12,523 nucleotides of DNA from Fontivivens sp964399735 (GCA_964399735.1 CAYNSO010000106.1:1-12523); one strand, 5' to 3'. Shown: positions 1 to 8,077, counted from the first letter of the stretch. Translations and numbers: made by a program. Notes: generated by a model not told the origin, from the letters alone.

Positions 1-336
1 GCCGATTGGAGCACCTTTGACTTTGATGTTCCGGTTTCCGGAATAAAAAATATTTCCGGCAAAGAAATACCGGAAATTTTTGAGCTAAGCTCCAACTACC
101 CGAACCCCTTTAATCCAACAACTACTATTAACTTTTCTCTTCCTGAAAAAGCTAATGTAAAACTGGCTATTTACAATACTATCGGACAGCAGGTTGATGT
201 ATTGTTTGAAGGTGTTAAATCTGCCGGTAATTACAATGTTACCTGGGAAGCAAATCAATTCCCCAGTGGAATTTATTTCTATAGCCTTGAAACCCAGGCC
301 AAAATGCTTTTAGGTAAAATGACTCTCCTGAAATAA
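1..336 (+). CDS. C-terminal end of a secreted protein with type IX (Por) sorting domain
   Basis: Only the last 111 residues lie in the window; the reading frame is open from base 1 to the TAA at 334-336. From about residue 29 the protein reads SSNYPNPFNPTTTINFSLPE, continues through an IYNTIGQQV stretch and a YNVTWEANQFPSGIYFYSLE segment, and ends in KMTLLK. This is the FlgD-Ig-like C-terminal sorting domain (TIGR04183 type) of cargo exported by the type IX secretion system in Bacteroidota, Ignavibacteria, Calditrichota and relatives. The domain directs export across the outer membrane and says nothing about the function of the missing N-terminal part. The gene ends before a strong intrinsic terminator, so it is the last gene of its transcript. 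Domain call is confident; the identity of the cargo is unknown. Confidence 0.9.
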   Translation, partial: ADWSTFDFDVPVSGIKNISGKEIPEIFELSSNYPNPFNPTTTINFSLPEKANVKLAIYNTIGQQVDVLFEGVKSAGNYNVTWEANQFPSGIYFYSLETQAKMLLGKMTLLK

Positions 337-357
337 ATTTCTTTATTTCCGGATCAA

Positions 358-391
358 GCCTGCCCTACCTGCCAGGGCGGGCTTTTTTTTT
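358..391 (+). terminator. Rho-independent terminator after the sorting-domain gene
   Basis: GCCTGCCCT (358-366) pairs with AGGGCGGGC (374-382), giving a 9-bp stem with one G-U wobble, a 7-base loop and a run of nine T (383-391). It starts 21 bases after the stop codon. It separates the secreted-protein gene from the peptidase gene downstream. Confidence 0.88.
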
Positions 392-499
392 ATAACCTGA
401 TAGTTTTCTAATAAATATAAATATTATGTTAAAGAATAATGTTATTAATTGATAAACCGTAAAATGTGTAACTAGACATGTTTGTCAGGACTATTCGGA

Positions 500-2170
500 A
501 TGAAAAGTATATTGATATACGTGATGTTCTTTTTTGTGTTAATATCAAATATCCCCTTGTCATCACGGGCTTTATTAGCTGTTGAATCTTTTTCTCCTCA
601 ATCAAATGTTACACTTTCCCGGGATTCCCTGGCCAGGCACATAATAATATTAAGCAGCGATTCGCTGGAAGGACGCGGAACAGGCAGTCGGGGAGAGCGT
701 TTAGCGGCCCAATATATTGCCCGGGAGTTAGAGAAAAATAACATTGCACCTTTTGGCGACGAGGGTAGTTATTTCCAAAGCATCCCCATGCATGGCAGTA
801 TCCCGCTGCATCTTTCCGAAATGCAGCTTTATTTGTCCAATAAAATTTTAGATCTGCGATATGGCACACAATATCTTCTCTATAAAACCGGCGCGCAAAC
901 TTTTGTACCTAAACCTGTCGACCTGGTTTTTGCCGGATATGGCATTGTAGCGCCGGAATATGACTATAATGATTATCATACCATCGATGTGCGTGATAAA
1001 ATTGTGGTATTCCTTTCCGGCGAACCTTATTCCGACGATGCTTCCTATTTTGCCGGTAATGAACCGACAATATATTCTTACGCGGAATCAAAGCAGCGTA
1101 TTGCAATTTCCAGGGGCGCCCGCGGCAGCATGATGATTCTGAATCCTCGGGAGGAAAATTATCATTCATGGGATTATCTTGTTAAAACTTTTTCTTTTGA
1201 GGATGTTACCCTGGCGTATACCGTATCGAGTCATCTTTATTTGATTGCCAATACTAGTCTGGCAAAAATAGTTTTCAAAAATTCTCCCTGTTCCCTGGAT
1301 AAAGTACTGGAACTGGACAGGGAGAATAAACTGGTCAGCTTTCCCATGCATGCCGGTCTTTCTTTCAAGGGGAGATTTTTGGAAAGAGATTTTCTGTCGC
1401 AAAACGTGTTGGGAATTATTCCCGGTAGCGATAAGGACAAAAGAGATCAGTATCTTCTTCTTTCAGCGCATTATGACCACCTGGGTATCGGTCCGGCTGT
1501 AGCGGGCGATTCCATTTATAATGGCGCTTTGGATAATGCCATCGGCGTGGCGGGTTTGCTGGAAATATCCCGTTTATTAAAAGCAGGGCCGCCGCCGAAA
1601 CGGTCGGTTCTGTTTCTCTTTACTTCAGGTGAAGAAAAAGGATTGCTGGGCTCTACTTATTATGTCGATCATCCACCGGTCCCGCTGTATAAAACGATAG
1701 CAAATATAAATATTGACGGTTTAGCCTCATTTGATGAAACCCGTGATATGATCGCCCTGGGAGCCGAATTTTCTACCTTTCGAAAGATTATTACAGAAGC
1801 AACCCGGAATACCGGAATTTTTCTTTCCCCTGTTCCCCCTAATGTTTATGCTTTTGAATCATTTACCCGTTCCGATCAAATTGCCTTTGCAATGGCAGGA
1901 ATACCATCTGTCTTATTCATGGAAGGGATGGATTATTTGCATCATTCCCGGGAGGAGGGTGAGCAAAATTGGCGCGACTGGATGGAAAACATCTATCACA
2001 GTCCGCAAGACGATCTTGGCCAGCCCATAAATCTTGCAGCTTCGCAGCAACATGCCGAATTTATTTACACGGTAATCCGCTGGCTGGCGGATAGCGATGA
2101 GGCGCCGCAATGGCATTCGGGCAGTATTTTTAAACAAGCCCGGCAACAGTCAAAGGCAGAAAAACGCTAA
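500..2170 (+). CDS. Secreted M28-family zinc metallopeptidase with PA-like insert
   Basis: Predicted 556-residue exported aminopeptidase-type enzyme, removing N-terminal residues from peptides outside the cytoplasm. Start chosen at ATG 500, with AGGA at 487-490 nine bases upstream; an in-frame TTG at 482 would put charged-poor residues before the signal peptide and has no good ribosome site. Residues 1-24 form a signal peptide (MKSILIYVMFFF, then SSRA-L). A typical M28 leader (LSSDSLEGRGTGSRGE, 52-67) is followed by a PA-like segment around 133-235 (PVDLVFAGYGIVAPEYDYND). The catalytic domain holds the full di-zinc set: H324 in SAHYDH, D345 in ALDNA, general base E378 with ligand E379 in SGEEKG, D406 in NIDG and H500 in YHSPQDD. 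All ligands are present, so it is likely active. It lies 10 bases upstream of a phosphate-binding-type lipoprotein and is probably cotranscribed with it. Substrate specificity cannot be read from the sequence. Confidence 0.93.
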   Translation: MKSILIYVMFFFVLISNIPLSSRALLAVESFSPQSNVTLSRDSLARHIIILSSDSLEGRGTGSRGERLAAQYIARELEKNNIAPFGDEGSYFQSIPMHGSIPLHLSEMQLYLSNKILDLRYGTQYLLYKTGAQTFVPKPVDLVFAGYGIVAPEYDYNDYHTIDVRDKIVVFLSGEPYSDDASYFAGNEPTIYSYAESKQRIAISRGARGSMMILNPREENYHSWDYLVKTFSFEDVTLAYTVSSHLYLIANTSLAKIVFKNSPCSLDKVLELDRENKLVSFPMHAGLSFKGRFLERDFLSQNVLGIIPGSDKDKRDQYLLLSAHYDHLGIGPAVAGDSIYNGALDNAIGVAGLLEISRLLKAGPPPKRSVLFLFTSGEEKGLLGSTYYVDHPPVPLYKTIANINIDGLASFDETRDMIALGAEFSTFRKIITEATRNTGIFLSPVPPNVYAFESFTRSDQIAFAMAGIPSVLFMEGMDYLHHSREEGEQNWRDWMENIYHSPQDDLGQPINLAASQQHAEFIYTVIRWLADSDEAPQWHSGSIFKQARQQSKAEKR

Positions 2171-2180
2171 GGATATTATA

Positions 2181-3023
2181 ATGCCGCTACCTGTAAGATA
2201 TTTTATATCGCTTTGTGTTTTATTATGTATTAGTTGTTACCCGCTGCGCCACAACCAACTACAAATTATTCGTATAAAGGGCTCGGATACCATGTTACTG
2301 TTGGCGCGTACCTGGGCTGAGGAATTTACCAGGGAATATCCCAATGTATCTTTTTATGTTGAGGGAGGAGGAACTGCTACGGGCGCATTGGCATTGGTAA
2401 ACGGCAAAGCGGATATTTGTACGGCATCACGACCCCTGCGCCCCGAAGAGATCAGACAATTAGCGCAAAATTTCGACAAAATCGGCATGGTATTTATGGT
2501 TGCCAAAGATGCTCTAAGTATCTATATTCACCCGGATAATCCTGTAAAAAATTTATCATTAACCCAGCTTGCGGATATTTTTACCGGTAAAATAAACAAC
2601 TGGAGTCAAGTTGGGGGTAATAATGCGCCTGTTATTGTAACCAGCCGTTATCCGACTTCCGGGACTTTTTTTTACTTCCAGGAACATGTTTTAAATGGCC
2701 AGCCATACAGTGAAAAGGCCGTTTTATTTGCCACTACCGAACAAATGGCCGACTTTGTCGCCGGGCAGGTTAACGCTATCGGTTATGGTGGATTCGGTTG
2801 GGGGAAAAAAGTTGCGCTTTGCCATATTGACGGTATTGAGCCTACTGATGCTAAAGTGATTAACGGCGCTTACCCCATTTCCCGTTATTTGTACCTTTAC
2901 ACAGTTAATATTCCGCAAGGTTATGTAAAAATTTTTATCAACTGGATCATGGACAGGAAAAATCAACATTTTATAAAGCAGGCAGGGTATTTTCCAATCT
3001 GGAACGGCGCGATTAAAAAATGA
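2181..3023 (+). CDS. PstS-like substrate-binding lipoprotein (PBP_like_2 type)
   Basis: Predicted 280-residue lipid-anchored binding protein of the phosphate ABC transporter PstS superfamily. ATG 2181 is chosen because AAGGAT sits seven bases upstream and it opens a signal sequence; the frame is open further upstream (to 2097), but that part overlaps the peptidase gene. The lipobox is LCISC with Cys19 as the lipidated residue; Cys at position -3 is unusual, so processing is less certain than the fold. Family motifs are clear: IKGSDTM (32-38), EGGGTATGA (61-69), ADICTASRPL (77-86), the LADIFTGKINNWSQVGG core (130-146) and SRYPTSGT (155-162), matching the oxyanion-binding loops of PstS. No pstC, pstA, pstB or phoU follows, so it may act as a solo binder or sensor rather than a transporter part. 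Phosphate is the likely ligand by family; not shown here. Confidence 0.87.
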   Translation: MPLPVRYFISLCVLLCISCYPLRHNQLQIIRIKGSDTMLLLARTWAEEFTREYPNVSFYVEGGGTATGALALVNGKADICTASRPLRPEEIRQLAQNFDKIGMVFMVAKDALSIYIHPDNPVKNLSLTQLADIFTGKINNWSQVGGNNAPVIVTSRYPTSGTFFYFQEHVLNGQPYSEKAVLFATTEQMADFVAGQVNAIGYGGFGWGKKVALCHIDGIEPTDAKVINGAYPISRYLYLYTVNIPQGYVKIFINWIMDRKNQHFIKQAGYFPIWNGAIKK

Positions 3024-3195
3024 GCGGCATTCTTTCAAGTAGAACGAAACTGTGCTGATATTGAAATTACCTGTAAAATATTCGAAAATACCCGAACCGA
3101 CAGCAATGGAAAAAGCATGCGGAATTGATCGCTTGACTTTTAAATTCCCAATAAATCATGAAATATAAAAACTCTGGTAATTACTTGGAAAATTT

Positions 3196-4854
3196 ATGCC
3201 CTTAAAATTATTTATTATTGATACAATCGGCCCTTTTATTATCAACAGTCCCCGTAAAACGATCAATTGGTCCAAAATCCCATTTGATGATCTGGAAAAG
3301 AATGGTTTGCTGCACCAGCAAGTTTTTGAGGAGATACTTGGTCATTATAAAAATTTTCTCAGCCAGGCTGCCGCACTTGGATATAACGCTGTAACCATGG
3401 ACGACCTGGCGCATCTGATTCTTTTCCCATTCTATCCAAACCCTTTGCGAAAAAAGTTGGGCATTTATTGTGATTATTACCGGCAGTTTATTAAAGTAGC
3501 CAAAGAGCATAATTTGAAAATTTTTATCAATACCGATATTATTTTTTTCAATAAATGGATTGAAAAAAACACCCGGGGGCAGGAAACAAAAATTATAGCT
3601 TTACTACAAAGCGCTATAGAGCAATTATTTCGGGAATATGATGTTGACGGCGTGGTTTTTCGCATCGGAGAATCGGATGGAGTCGATGTTAAGGGTGATT
3701 TTATCAGCCGGTTAATCATTAAAACGCCCAAACAGGCAAACCATTACCTTGTTTCATTATTACCTTTGTTTGAAAAGTTTAAAAAGTTGTTAATTTTTCG
3801 AACCTGGACAGTCGGCGCGTATCCGGTTGGAGATCTTATCTGGAACCGCAACACATTCCAGGCGGTGTTTAAAAATATTAACAGCCCTTATTTCATTATT
3901 TCCATGAAATATGGAGATTCGGATTTTTATGATTATCTTAAACTAAACCCACTTTTTAACATCGGAAATCATCAAAAGATCATTGAATTGCAAACGCGGC
4001 GGGAGCGAGAAGGATTTGGCGAGTTTCCCTATTATGTGGGTTGGCAATATTATAATTATTACAGGCAATTAAAAGATAACCCCAATCTAATCGGCATATC
4101 CGTATGGTGCCAGACCGGTGGGTGGTGCCGATGGAAAAATTATACGTACCTTACAAAGTCCTCCCCCTGGAATGAATTGAATACTTTGGCTGCCATTCAA
4201 ATTTTTCGATATAACAAAATCCCTGATGACGTATTGAAATATTTTTTAAAGGAGGATAAATTGATAGAATTTATCACCTTGTATTATAAAGTTTTTCGCA
4301 AGCTGCTCTATATCAAGGGATTCCGGGAAAAAACTTTATATGTATTTCGTACACGAATACCTCCCCTGGTATGGGTTTTCTGGGATCATATTATCATCAA
4401 TCCACTATTGATTGAACTGCTGAATTCTGCGGAGCAAAAAAAGTTTACCATACCCAAGCATCAGATAAAAGCATTGCACGAGATGGGAGAAAAGCTGAAT
4501 ATTGCCGAAATCGATTATCTGTGCGACACCCTCAAGGCGCTGGCCATCAGCCGGCGCATATTTTGGAAAAAAGCTATTCGTCCGAGATTTACACGGCAAT
4601 TGCAAAAATATGAAAAAAAATATCCGCATTCCTTTAAATTCAGCATTAATGTGCGGCAAGCGTCACCTGGTTTGTTAACGGTCCTGTTGTTTAAAATATT
4701 ACTGCGCACAAAAGCTGAATACCGCTGGTTTGATAAAATATTACTTTCCCGCCCTTTTTCGGTCATCCTGCGGTTTGGTTTGTTGTTCCTAAGGAAAAGT
4801 ATGCCCAGCTTTGTGAACAAACAGGCCATGAAAGTGGATTGGCTGGTGAAATAA
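3196..4854 (+). CDS. GH67 alpha-glucuronidase-like cytosolic protein, poorly characterised family
   Basis: A 552-residue protein with no signal peptide. A weak GGAA site lies five bases before the ATG. The first ~340 residues look like a TIM-barrel glycosidase: FRIGESDG (155-162), RTWTVGAYPVGDLIW (202-216), SMKYGDSDF (236-244), QTRREREGFGEFPYY (266-280) and ISVWCQTGGW (301-310). The RTW...GD and K-Y-G-D arrangement recalls GH67 alpha-glucuronidases, and D/E in the RIGE and GEFP segments are candidate acids; this is family resemblance judged by eye, not a demonstrated activity. The remaining ~200 residues are basic, rich in aromatic residues and probably helical, and I do not recognise them. 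It stands 172 bases after the lipoprotein gene and converges with the metK operon. It could be an intracellular hydrolase for uronic-acid oligosaccharides or an uncharacterised relative. Confidence 0.6.
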   Translation: MPLKLFIIDTIGPFIINSPRKTINWSKIPFDDLEKNGLLHQQVFEEILGHYKNFLSQAAALGYNAVTMDDLAHLILFPFYPNPLRKKLGIYCDYYRQFIKVAKEHNLKIFINTDIIFFNKWIEKNTRGQETKIIALLQSAIEQLFREYDVDGVVFRIGESDGVDVKGDFISRLIIKTPKQANHYLVSLLPLFEKFKKLLIFRTWTVGAYPVGDLIWNRNTFQAVFKNINSPYFIISMKYGDSDFYDYLKLNPLFNIGNHQKIIELQTRREREGFGEFPYYVGWQYYNYYRQLKDNPNLIGISVWCQTGGWCRWKNYTYLTKSSPWNELNTLAAIQIFRYNKIPDDVLKYFLKEDKLIEFITLYYKVFRKLLYIKGFREKTLYVFRTRIPPLVWVFWDHIIINPLLIELLNSAEQKKFTIPKHQIKALHEMGEKLNIAEIDYLCDTLKALAISRRIFWKKAIRPRFTRQLQKYEKKYPHSFKFSINVRQASPGLLTVLLFKILLRTKAEYRWFDKILLSRPFSVILRFGLLFLRKSMPSFVNKQAMKVDWLVK

Positions 4855-5019
4855 AAAAACGCTTTATCATGCCAATCCTTTTTATTCAATCCGAATCGGA
4901 TAAGATAAGAATTTACCTGGCATAGATATACAATTCCCCTGTATGACGAAATGAAACATTCGTGCTGTTTTAAAAAAAACGTTTAGACCTGGCTTTGCAA
5001 ACAAATCGATAGGGGCTTT

Positions 5020-5553
5020 TCATTTCCCTTCCAGCGCCAATTCAACAACCATGCTGATCTTGCCGTCAGCGGCTGTATCTTTGTACACAATTCTGGCGCC
5101 GGGAAGATCACTCTGAATTTCTCCAAATGTCGGAGAGTCCGGCGACTCTTGCCATTTCAGAATATAAGCAGCCCAGCGGCAGGCGTCCAGGTAGGCGGCG
5201 CGTTCTCCGGCTTGCTGCGCCATGGCGGAGTTGGCGGCATGAACCGGCGGCAGTCCATAGCCGGCCGCGCGCAATGTTTTTTGTTCGGGGTTAACGCTGG
5301 CTTTTACCAGTTCTTTACGCAGAGCAATACTATCCGGTGACTGGATGATTCTTTCCTGCAGGGGCAATAATAATTGCAGAGATTGTTCCGGGGTAGCAAT
5401 TTCAACAATTGCTTCCACATTTGTTTGCGGTTGTAACTCTTGCACTTTATCTTGGCGGCTGCAGCCTGTAAACAGTAGCAGCGCTAGCGGTAAAATGAGC
5501 AGGAGACCGGCTGCTGTTGCAACCGGTCTCATCATGCTTTTATTAATTATCAT
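5020..5553 (-). CDS. LPP20-like lipoprotein, translationally coupled to ahcY
   Basis: A 177-residue predicted lipoprotein. I start it at the ATG on bases 5553-5551, which overlaps the ahcY TGA (ATGA) and has a GGGA site just upstream; another in-frame ATG at 5568 has no ribosome site. The N-terminus is basic, then a long hydrophobic stretch (LLLILPLALLL) ends in the lipobox FTGC with Cys31. After a low-complexity linker and a short helical segment, the C-terminal half has GYGLPP (98-103), a helix AQQAGERAAYLDACRWAAYI (112-131) and GARIVYKD (152-159) followed by a beta strand. This pattern resembles the LPP20/flagellar-associated lipoprotein family, in which A-x-x-A-A-x-x-DA-R helices are typical. 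The role is unknown. Third gene of the metK-ahcY operon. Family assignment is by pattern, moderate confidence; gene and lipoprotein calls are firm. Confidence 0.8.
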   Translation of the reverse strand: MIINKSMMRPVATAAGLLLILPLALLLFTGCSRQDKVQELQPQTNVEAIVEIATPEQSLQLLLPLQERIIQSPDSIALRKELVKASVNPEQKTLRAAGYGLPPVHAANSAMAQQAGERAAYLDACRWAAYILKWQESPDSPTFGEIQSDLPGARIVYKDTAADGKISMVVELALEGK

Positions 5554-6809
5554 GTTCCCATTTCCCATGATGATAAATAAACCTTTTGTTCTTCGGTTAG
5601 TTCATCAATAGTAATGTTCATGCTTTGTAATTTAAGTTTAGATACCCAGTCTTCGATTTCTTTGGGTACGTTATGAACCTGAACCGCCAGTTTTCCGGCG
5701 GATTTAACTGCCCATTCTGTCGCCAGAGCTTGTGTAGCAAAGCTCATATCCATAACCGAAGCCGGGTGTCCTTCCGCGGCGGCCAGGTTGATGAGGCGGC
5801 CATCGGCTAGGACGTTGATTTTATTGCCTGACGGCAGGGTGTATTGCTCAACATGATTGCGAACCGTAACCCCTTGCCCGACGGCCATCTTTTTCAGGCC
5901 TTCCAGGTCGATTTCTACATTAAAATGACCGGAGTTGGCAATAATGGCGCTGTTTTTCATCACCTGCATGTGTTCAGGGCGAATGACGTTAATATCGCCG
6001 GTCAGCGTGCAGAACAGGTCGCCGATTTTTGCAGCTTCAGCCATCGGCATAACCCGGAATCCGTCCATTGCGGCTTCCAGGGCGCGGATTGGATCTACTT
6101 CAGTGACAATGACATTGGCGCCCATTCCGCGGCAGCGCATGGAAAAGCCTTTGCCACACCAGCCATAGCCGGCTACAACTACGTTTTTCCCGGCCAGCAG
6201 AATATCGGTAGCGCGAATTATTCCGTCTACTGTGGACTGCCCGGTGCCGTAGCGGTTATCGAACATGTTTTTGGTGGTTGCATCGTTCACGGCAATAACC
6301 GGAAACTTTAAAGCGCCGTCCTTGGCCATAGCGCGTAGACGGATGACGCCGGTAGTGGTTTCTTCCATACTGCCGATGATGTTCTTTGCCAGTTCCGGAT
6401 AATCGGAATGAATGTTGGAGACCAGGTCGGCGCCGTCGTCCATCGTCACCTGCGGGCCATGGGCAATAGCGGCATGAATATGGTTGTAATACGTTTTGTG
6501 GTCTTCACCATTGATAGCGAAAACCGGAATTGCAAAATCCTGAACCAGTGATGCAGCAACATCATCCTGGGTAGAAAGAGGATTGGATGCGCATAAAACC
6601 ATATCTGCGCCGCCGGCTTTTAATGCGCGGCATAAATTAGCGGTCTCTGCGGTAACATGCAGACATGCAGCCATTTTTTTGCCTTGCAGAGGTTTTTCTT
6701 TTTCAAAGCGTTCGCAAACCTGTTGCAAAACAGGCATATCGCCATAAGCCCATTCGATACGCTGCTTGCCTTTGGCAGCGAGTTTTATATCTTTAATATC
6801 GTATTTCAA
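5550..6809 (-). CDS. ahcY: Adenosylhomocysteinase (S-adenosylhomocysteine hydrolase)
   Basis: Cytosolic NAD-dependent enzyme splitting S-adenosylhomocysteine into adenosine and homocysteine, relieving product inhibition of methyltransferases. Length is 419 residues from a TTG start at 6809-6807, chosen because GGAGGT lies just upstream and homology (IKLAAKGKQRIEWAYGDMPV) begins right after it; the frame stays open further upstream only as a shadow of metK. Signatures: SNPLSTQDDVAA in the substrate domain, DNRYGTGQSTVDGI for substrate/NAD contact, and the Rossmann loop GYGWCGKG (214-221). The protein ends in LTEEQKVYLSSWEMGT and lacks the ~40-residue insert and the K-x-x-x-Y tail of the longer eukaryotic and many bacterial enzymes, so it belongs to the short type known from archaea and Thermotoga. 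It lies 22 bases after metK and overlaps the next gene by 4 bases. Confidence 0.97.
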   Translation of the reverse strand: MKYDIKDIKLAAKGKQRIEWAYGDMPVLQQVCERFEKEKPLQGKKMAACLHVTAETANLCRALKAGGADMVLCASNPLSTQDDVAASLVQDFAIPVFAINGEDHKTYYNHIHAAIAHGPQVTMDDGADLVSNIHSDYPELAKNIIGSMEETTTGVIRLRAMAKDGALKFPVIAVNDATTKNMFDNRYGTGQSTVDGIIRATDILLAGKNVVVAGYGWCGKGFSMRCRGMGANVIVTEVDPIRALEAAMDGFRVMPMAEAAKIGDLFCTLTGDINVIRPEHMQVMKNSAIIANSGHFNVEIDLEGLKKMAVGQGVTVRNHVEQYTLPSGNKINVLADGRLINLAAAEGHPASVMDMSFATQALATEWAVKSAGKLAVQVHNVPKEIEDWVSKLKLQSMNITIDELTEEQKVYLSSWEMGT

Positions 6810-6812
6810 AAT

Positions 6813-6818
6813 ACCTCC
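6813..6818 (-). promoter_or_regulatory. Ribosome binding site of ahcY deciding a TTG start
   Basis: A strong GGAGGT lies four bases (counted from GGAGG) before TTG 6809-6807. No ATG or GTG occurs in frame between this site and the conserved N-terminus; the first internal ATG is codon 25, inside conserved sequence. The short spacing may lower initiation from this start. Confidence 0.75.
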
Positions 6819-6831
6819 AATATTGTTTAAA

Positions 6832-7968
6832 TTAACTTTTTTGTAAATCTTTAACTTTATCAGTTTTTTCCCAGGTAAAGCCCTGGTTTTCGCGGCCAAA
6901 ATGTCCATAGCTGGCAGTCTTTTTATAAAACGGTTTGCGCAGATCGAGCATTTTGATAATGCCTTTCGGGGTGAGGTCGAAATTTTTACGCACCAGCTTT
7001 TCGATTTCGTTATCCGGCATTTTACCGGTGGCAAAGGTATCGACAAAAATCGAGACCGGTTCGGCAACGCCAATGGCATAAGCCAATTGAATTTCGCATT
7101 TCGCGGCCAGGCCGGCAGCGACAATATTTTTAGCAATATAACGTGCAACATAAGAAGCGGAACGATCAACTTTGGACGGATCTTTACCGGAGAAAGCGCC
7201 GCCGCCATGACGGGCATAGCCGCCGTATGTATCGACAATGATCTTGCGGCCGGTTAAACCGGTATCGCCATGCGGCCCGCCAATAACAAAACGACCAGTG
7301 GGGTTAATATGATAGGTTGGGGTGTTTTCGGCCAGTAATTCCTGGGGTAGAACCGGTAAAATGACCTGCTCAATCATATCTTCACGAATTTGTTTGTTGG
7401 TAGCTTCGGGATTATGCTGGGTTGAAATAACGACCGTGTCGATGGAATGTGGTTTGCCATCGACATATTTGATAGAAACCTGAGATTTACCATCCGGACG
7501 CAGGTAAGGTAATGTGCCTTGCTTTCTGATTTTGGCAAGCTGTTCGGTAAGTTTGTGCGCCAGCATGATCGGCAAGGGCATCAGTTCCGGGGTCTCGTTA
7601 CAGGCAAAGCCGAACATCATGCCCTGATCACCTGCGCCGTCGCGATCAACACCCATGGCAATATCGGCGGATTGCTGATCAATTGTGGTAATTACAGCAC
7701 AGGTTGAATAATCAAAGCCAAACGCTGCGTCTGTATAGCCGATTTCTTTGATGGTGTCACGAGCAATTTTGGGAATATCAACATAAGTGGACGTGGTTAT
7801 TTCGCCGCCGACCAGCGCTAACCCGGTGGTGACAAAAGTTTCGCAGGCAACACGGCTTTTGGGGTCATCTTTAATCACTGCATCTAACACGGCATCTGAA
7901 ATCTGATCTGCTACTTTATCAGGATGTCCTTCTGTTACTGATTCTGAAGTGAACAACATTTGTGTCAT
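6832..7968 (-). CDS. metK: S-adenosylmethionine synthetase
   Basis: Makes S-adenosylmethionine from methionine and ATP in the cytosol; 378 residues, the usual length. Motifs: EGHPDK near the N-terminus (13-18, ATP/Mg contact), GAGDQGMMFGFA (111-122), the HINPTGRFVIGGPHGDTGLTG stretch around 220-240, and the glycine-rich GGGAFSGKDPSKVDRS loop (255-270). All signature residues are present. The ATG at 7968 is preceded by AAAGGAG nine bases upstream. It is the first gene of the metK-ahcY-lipoprotein operon and stands 109 bases after ptsI on the same strand, with a candidate promoter in that gap. I see no SAM riboswitch upstream. Confidence 0.98.
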   Translation of the reverse strand: MTQMLFTSESVTEGHPDKVADQISDAVLDAVIKDDPKSRVACETFVTTGLALVGGEITTSTYVDIPKIARDTIKEIGYTDAAFGFDYSTCAVITTIDQQSADIAMGVDRDGAGDQGMMFGFACNETPELMPLPIMLAHKLTEQLAKIRKQGTLPYLRPDGKSQVSIKYVDGKPHSIDTVVISTQHNPEATNKQIREDMIEQVILPVLPQELLAENTPTYHINPTGRFVIGGPHGDTGLTGRKIIVDTYGGYARHGGGAFSGKDPSKVDRSASYVARYIAKNIVAAGLAAKCEIQLAYAIGVAEPVSIFVDTFATGKMPDNEIEKLVRKNFDLTPKGIIKMLDLRKPFYKKTASYGHFGRENQGFTWEKTDKVKDLQKS

Positions 7969-8004
7969 TTAAAATATCTCCTTTATATGTGCATCTAGTT
8001 ATTT

Positions 8005-8031
8005 ATTATACATTTAAACAGGGCAATTCAA
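8005..8031 (-). promoter_or_regulatory. Candidate sigma-70-type promoter of metK operon
   Basis: On the minus strand a perfect -10 TATAAT (8010-8005) follows a -35-like TTGAAT (8031-8026) with a 15-base spacer, shorter than the usual 16-18. The metK start is about 37 bases downstream of the -10. No intrinsic terminator is visible after ptsI, so readthrough from the PTS operon is also possible. Confidence 0.5.
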
Positions 8032-8077
8032 CTTTATTTACAGGGCGAAAATTTATGTACTAATAGAATTTCAGATT

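Noticed and set aside
482..499. TTG start at 482 for the M28 peptidase
   Set aside because: It lacks a ribosome site and adds residues before a complete signal peptide; ATG 500 has AGGA at a good distance.
2097..2180. Upstream extension of the PstS-like gene
   Set aside because: This part overlaps the peptidase coding region, is rich in arginine and lysine, and would bury the signal sequence; ATG 2181 has a good ribosome site.
4515..4889. Minus-strand open frame of 124 codons
   Set aside because: Antisense to the GH67-like gene, low-complexity product without family features.
4972..4979. Intrinsic terminator of the metK operon at a run of eight T (minus strand)
   Set aside because: Only a 4-bp AT-rich pairing (GTTT/AAAC) precedes the T run.
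5844..6311. Plus-strand open frame of 155 codons
   Set aside because: Lies fully antisense to ahcY, has no recognisable domain and no ribosome site; a shadow of codon bias.
6810..7238. N-terminal extension of ahcY overlapping metK
   Set aside because: It is an alternate frame of the metK gene with no AhcY similarity; conserved sequence starts at the TTG.
7969..8077. SAM or SAH riboswitch before metK
   Set aside because: The 109-base gap shows none of the expected helices and no terminator, and is too short for a SAM-I element.
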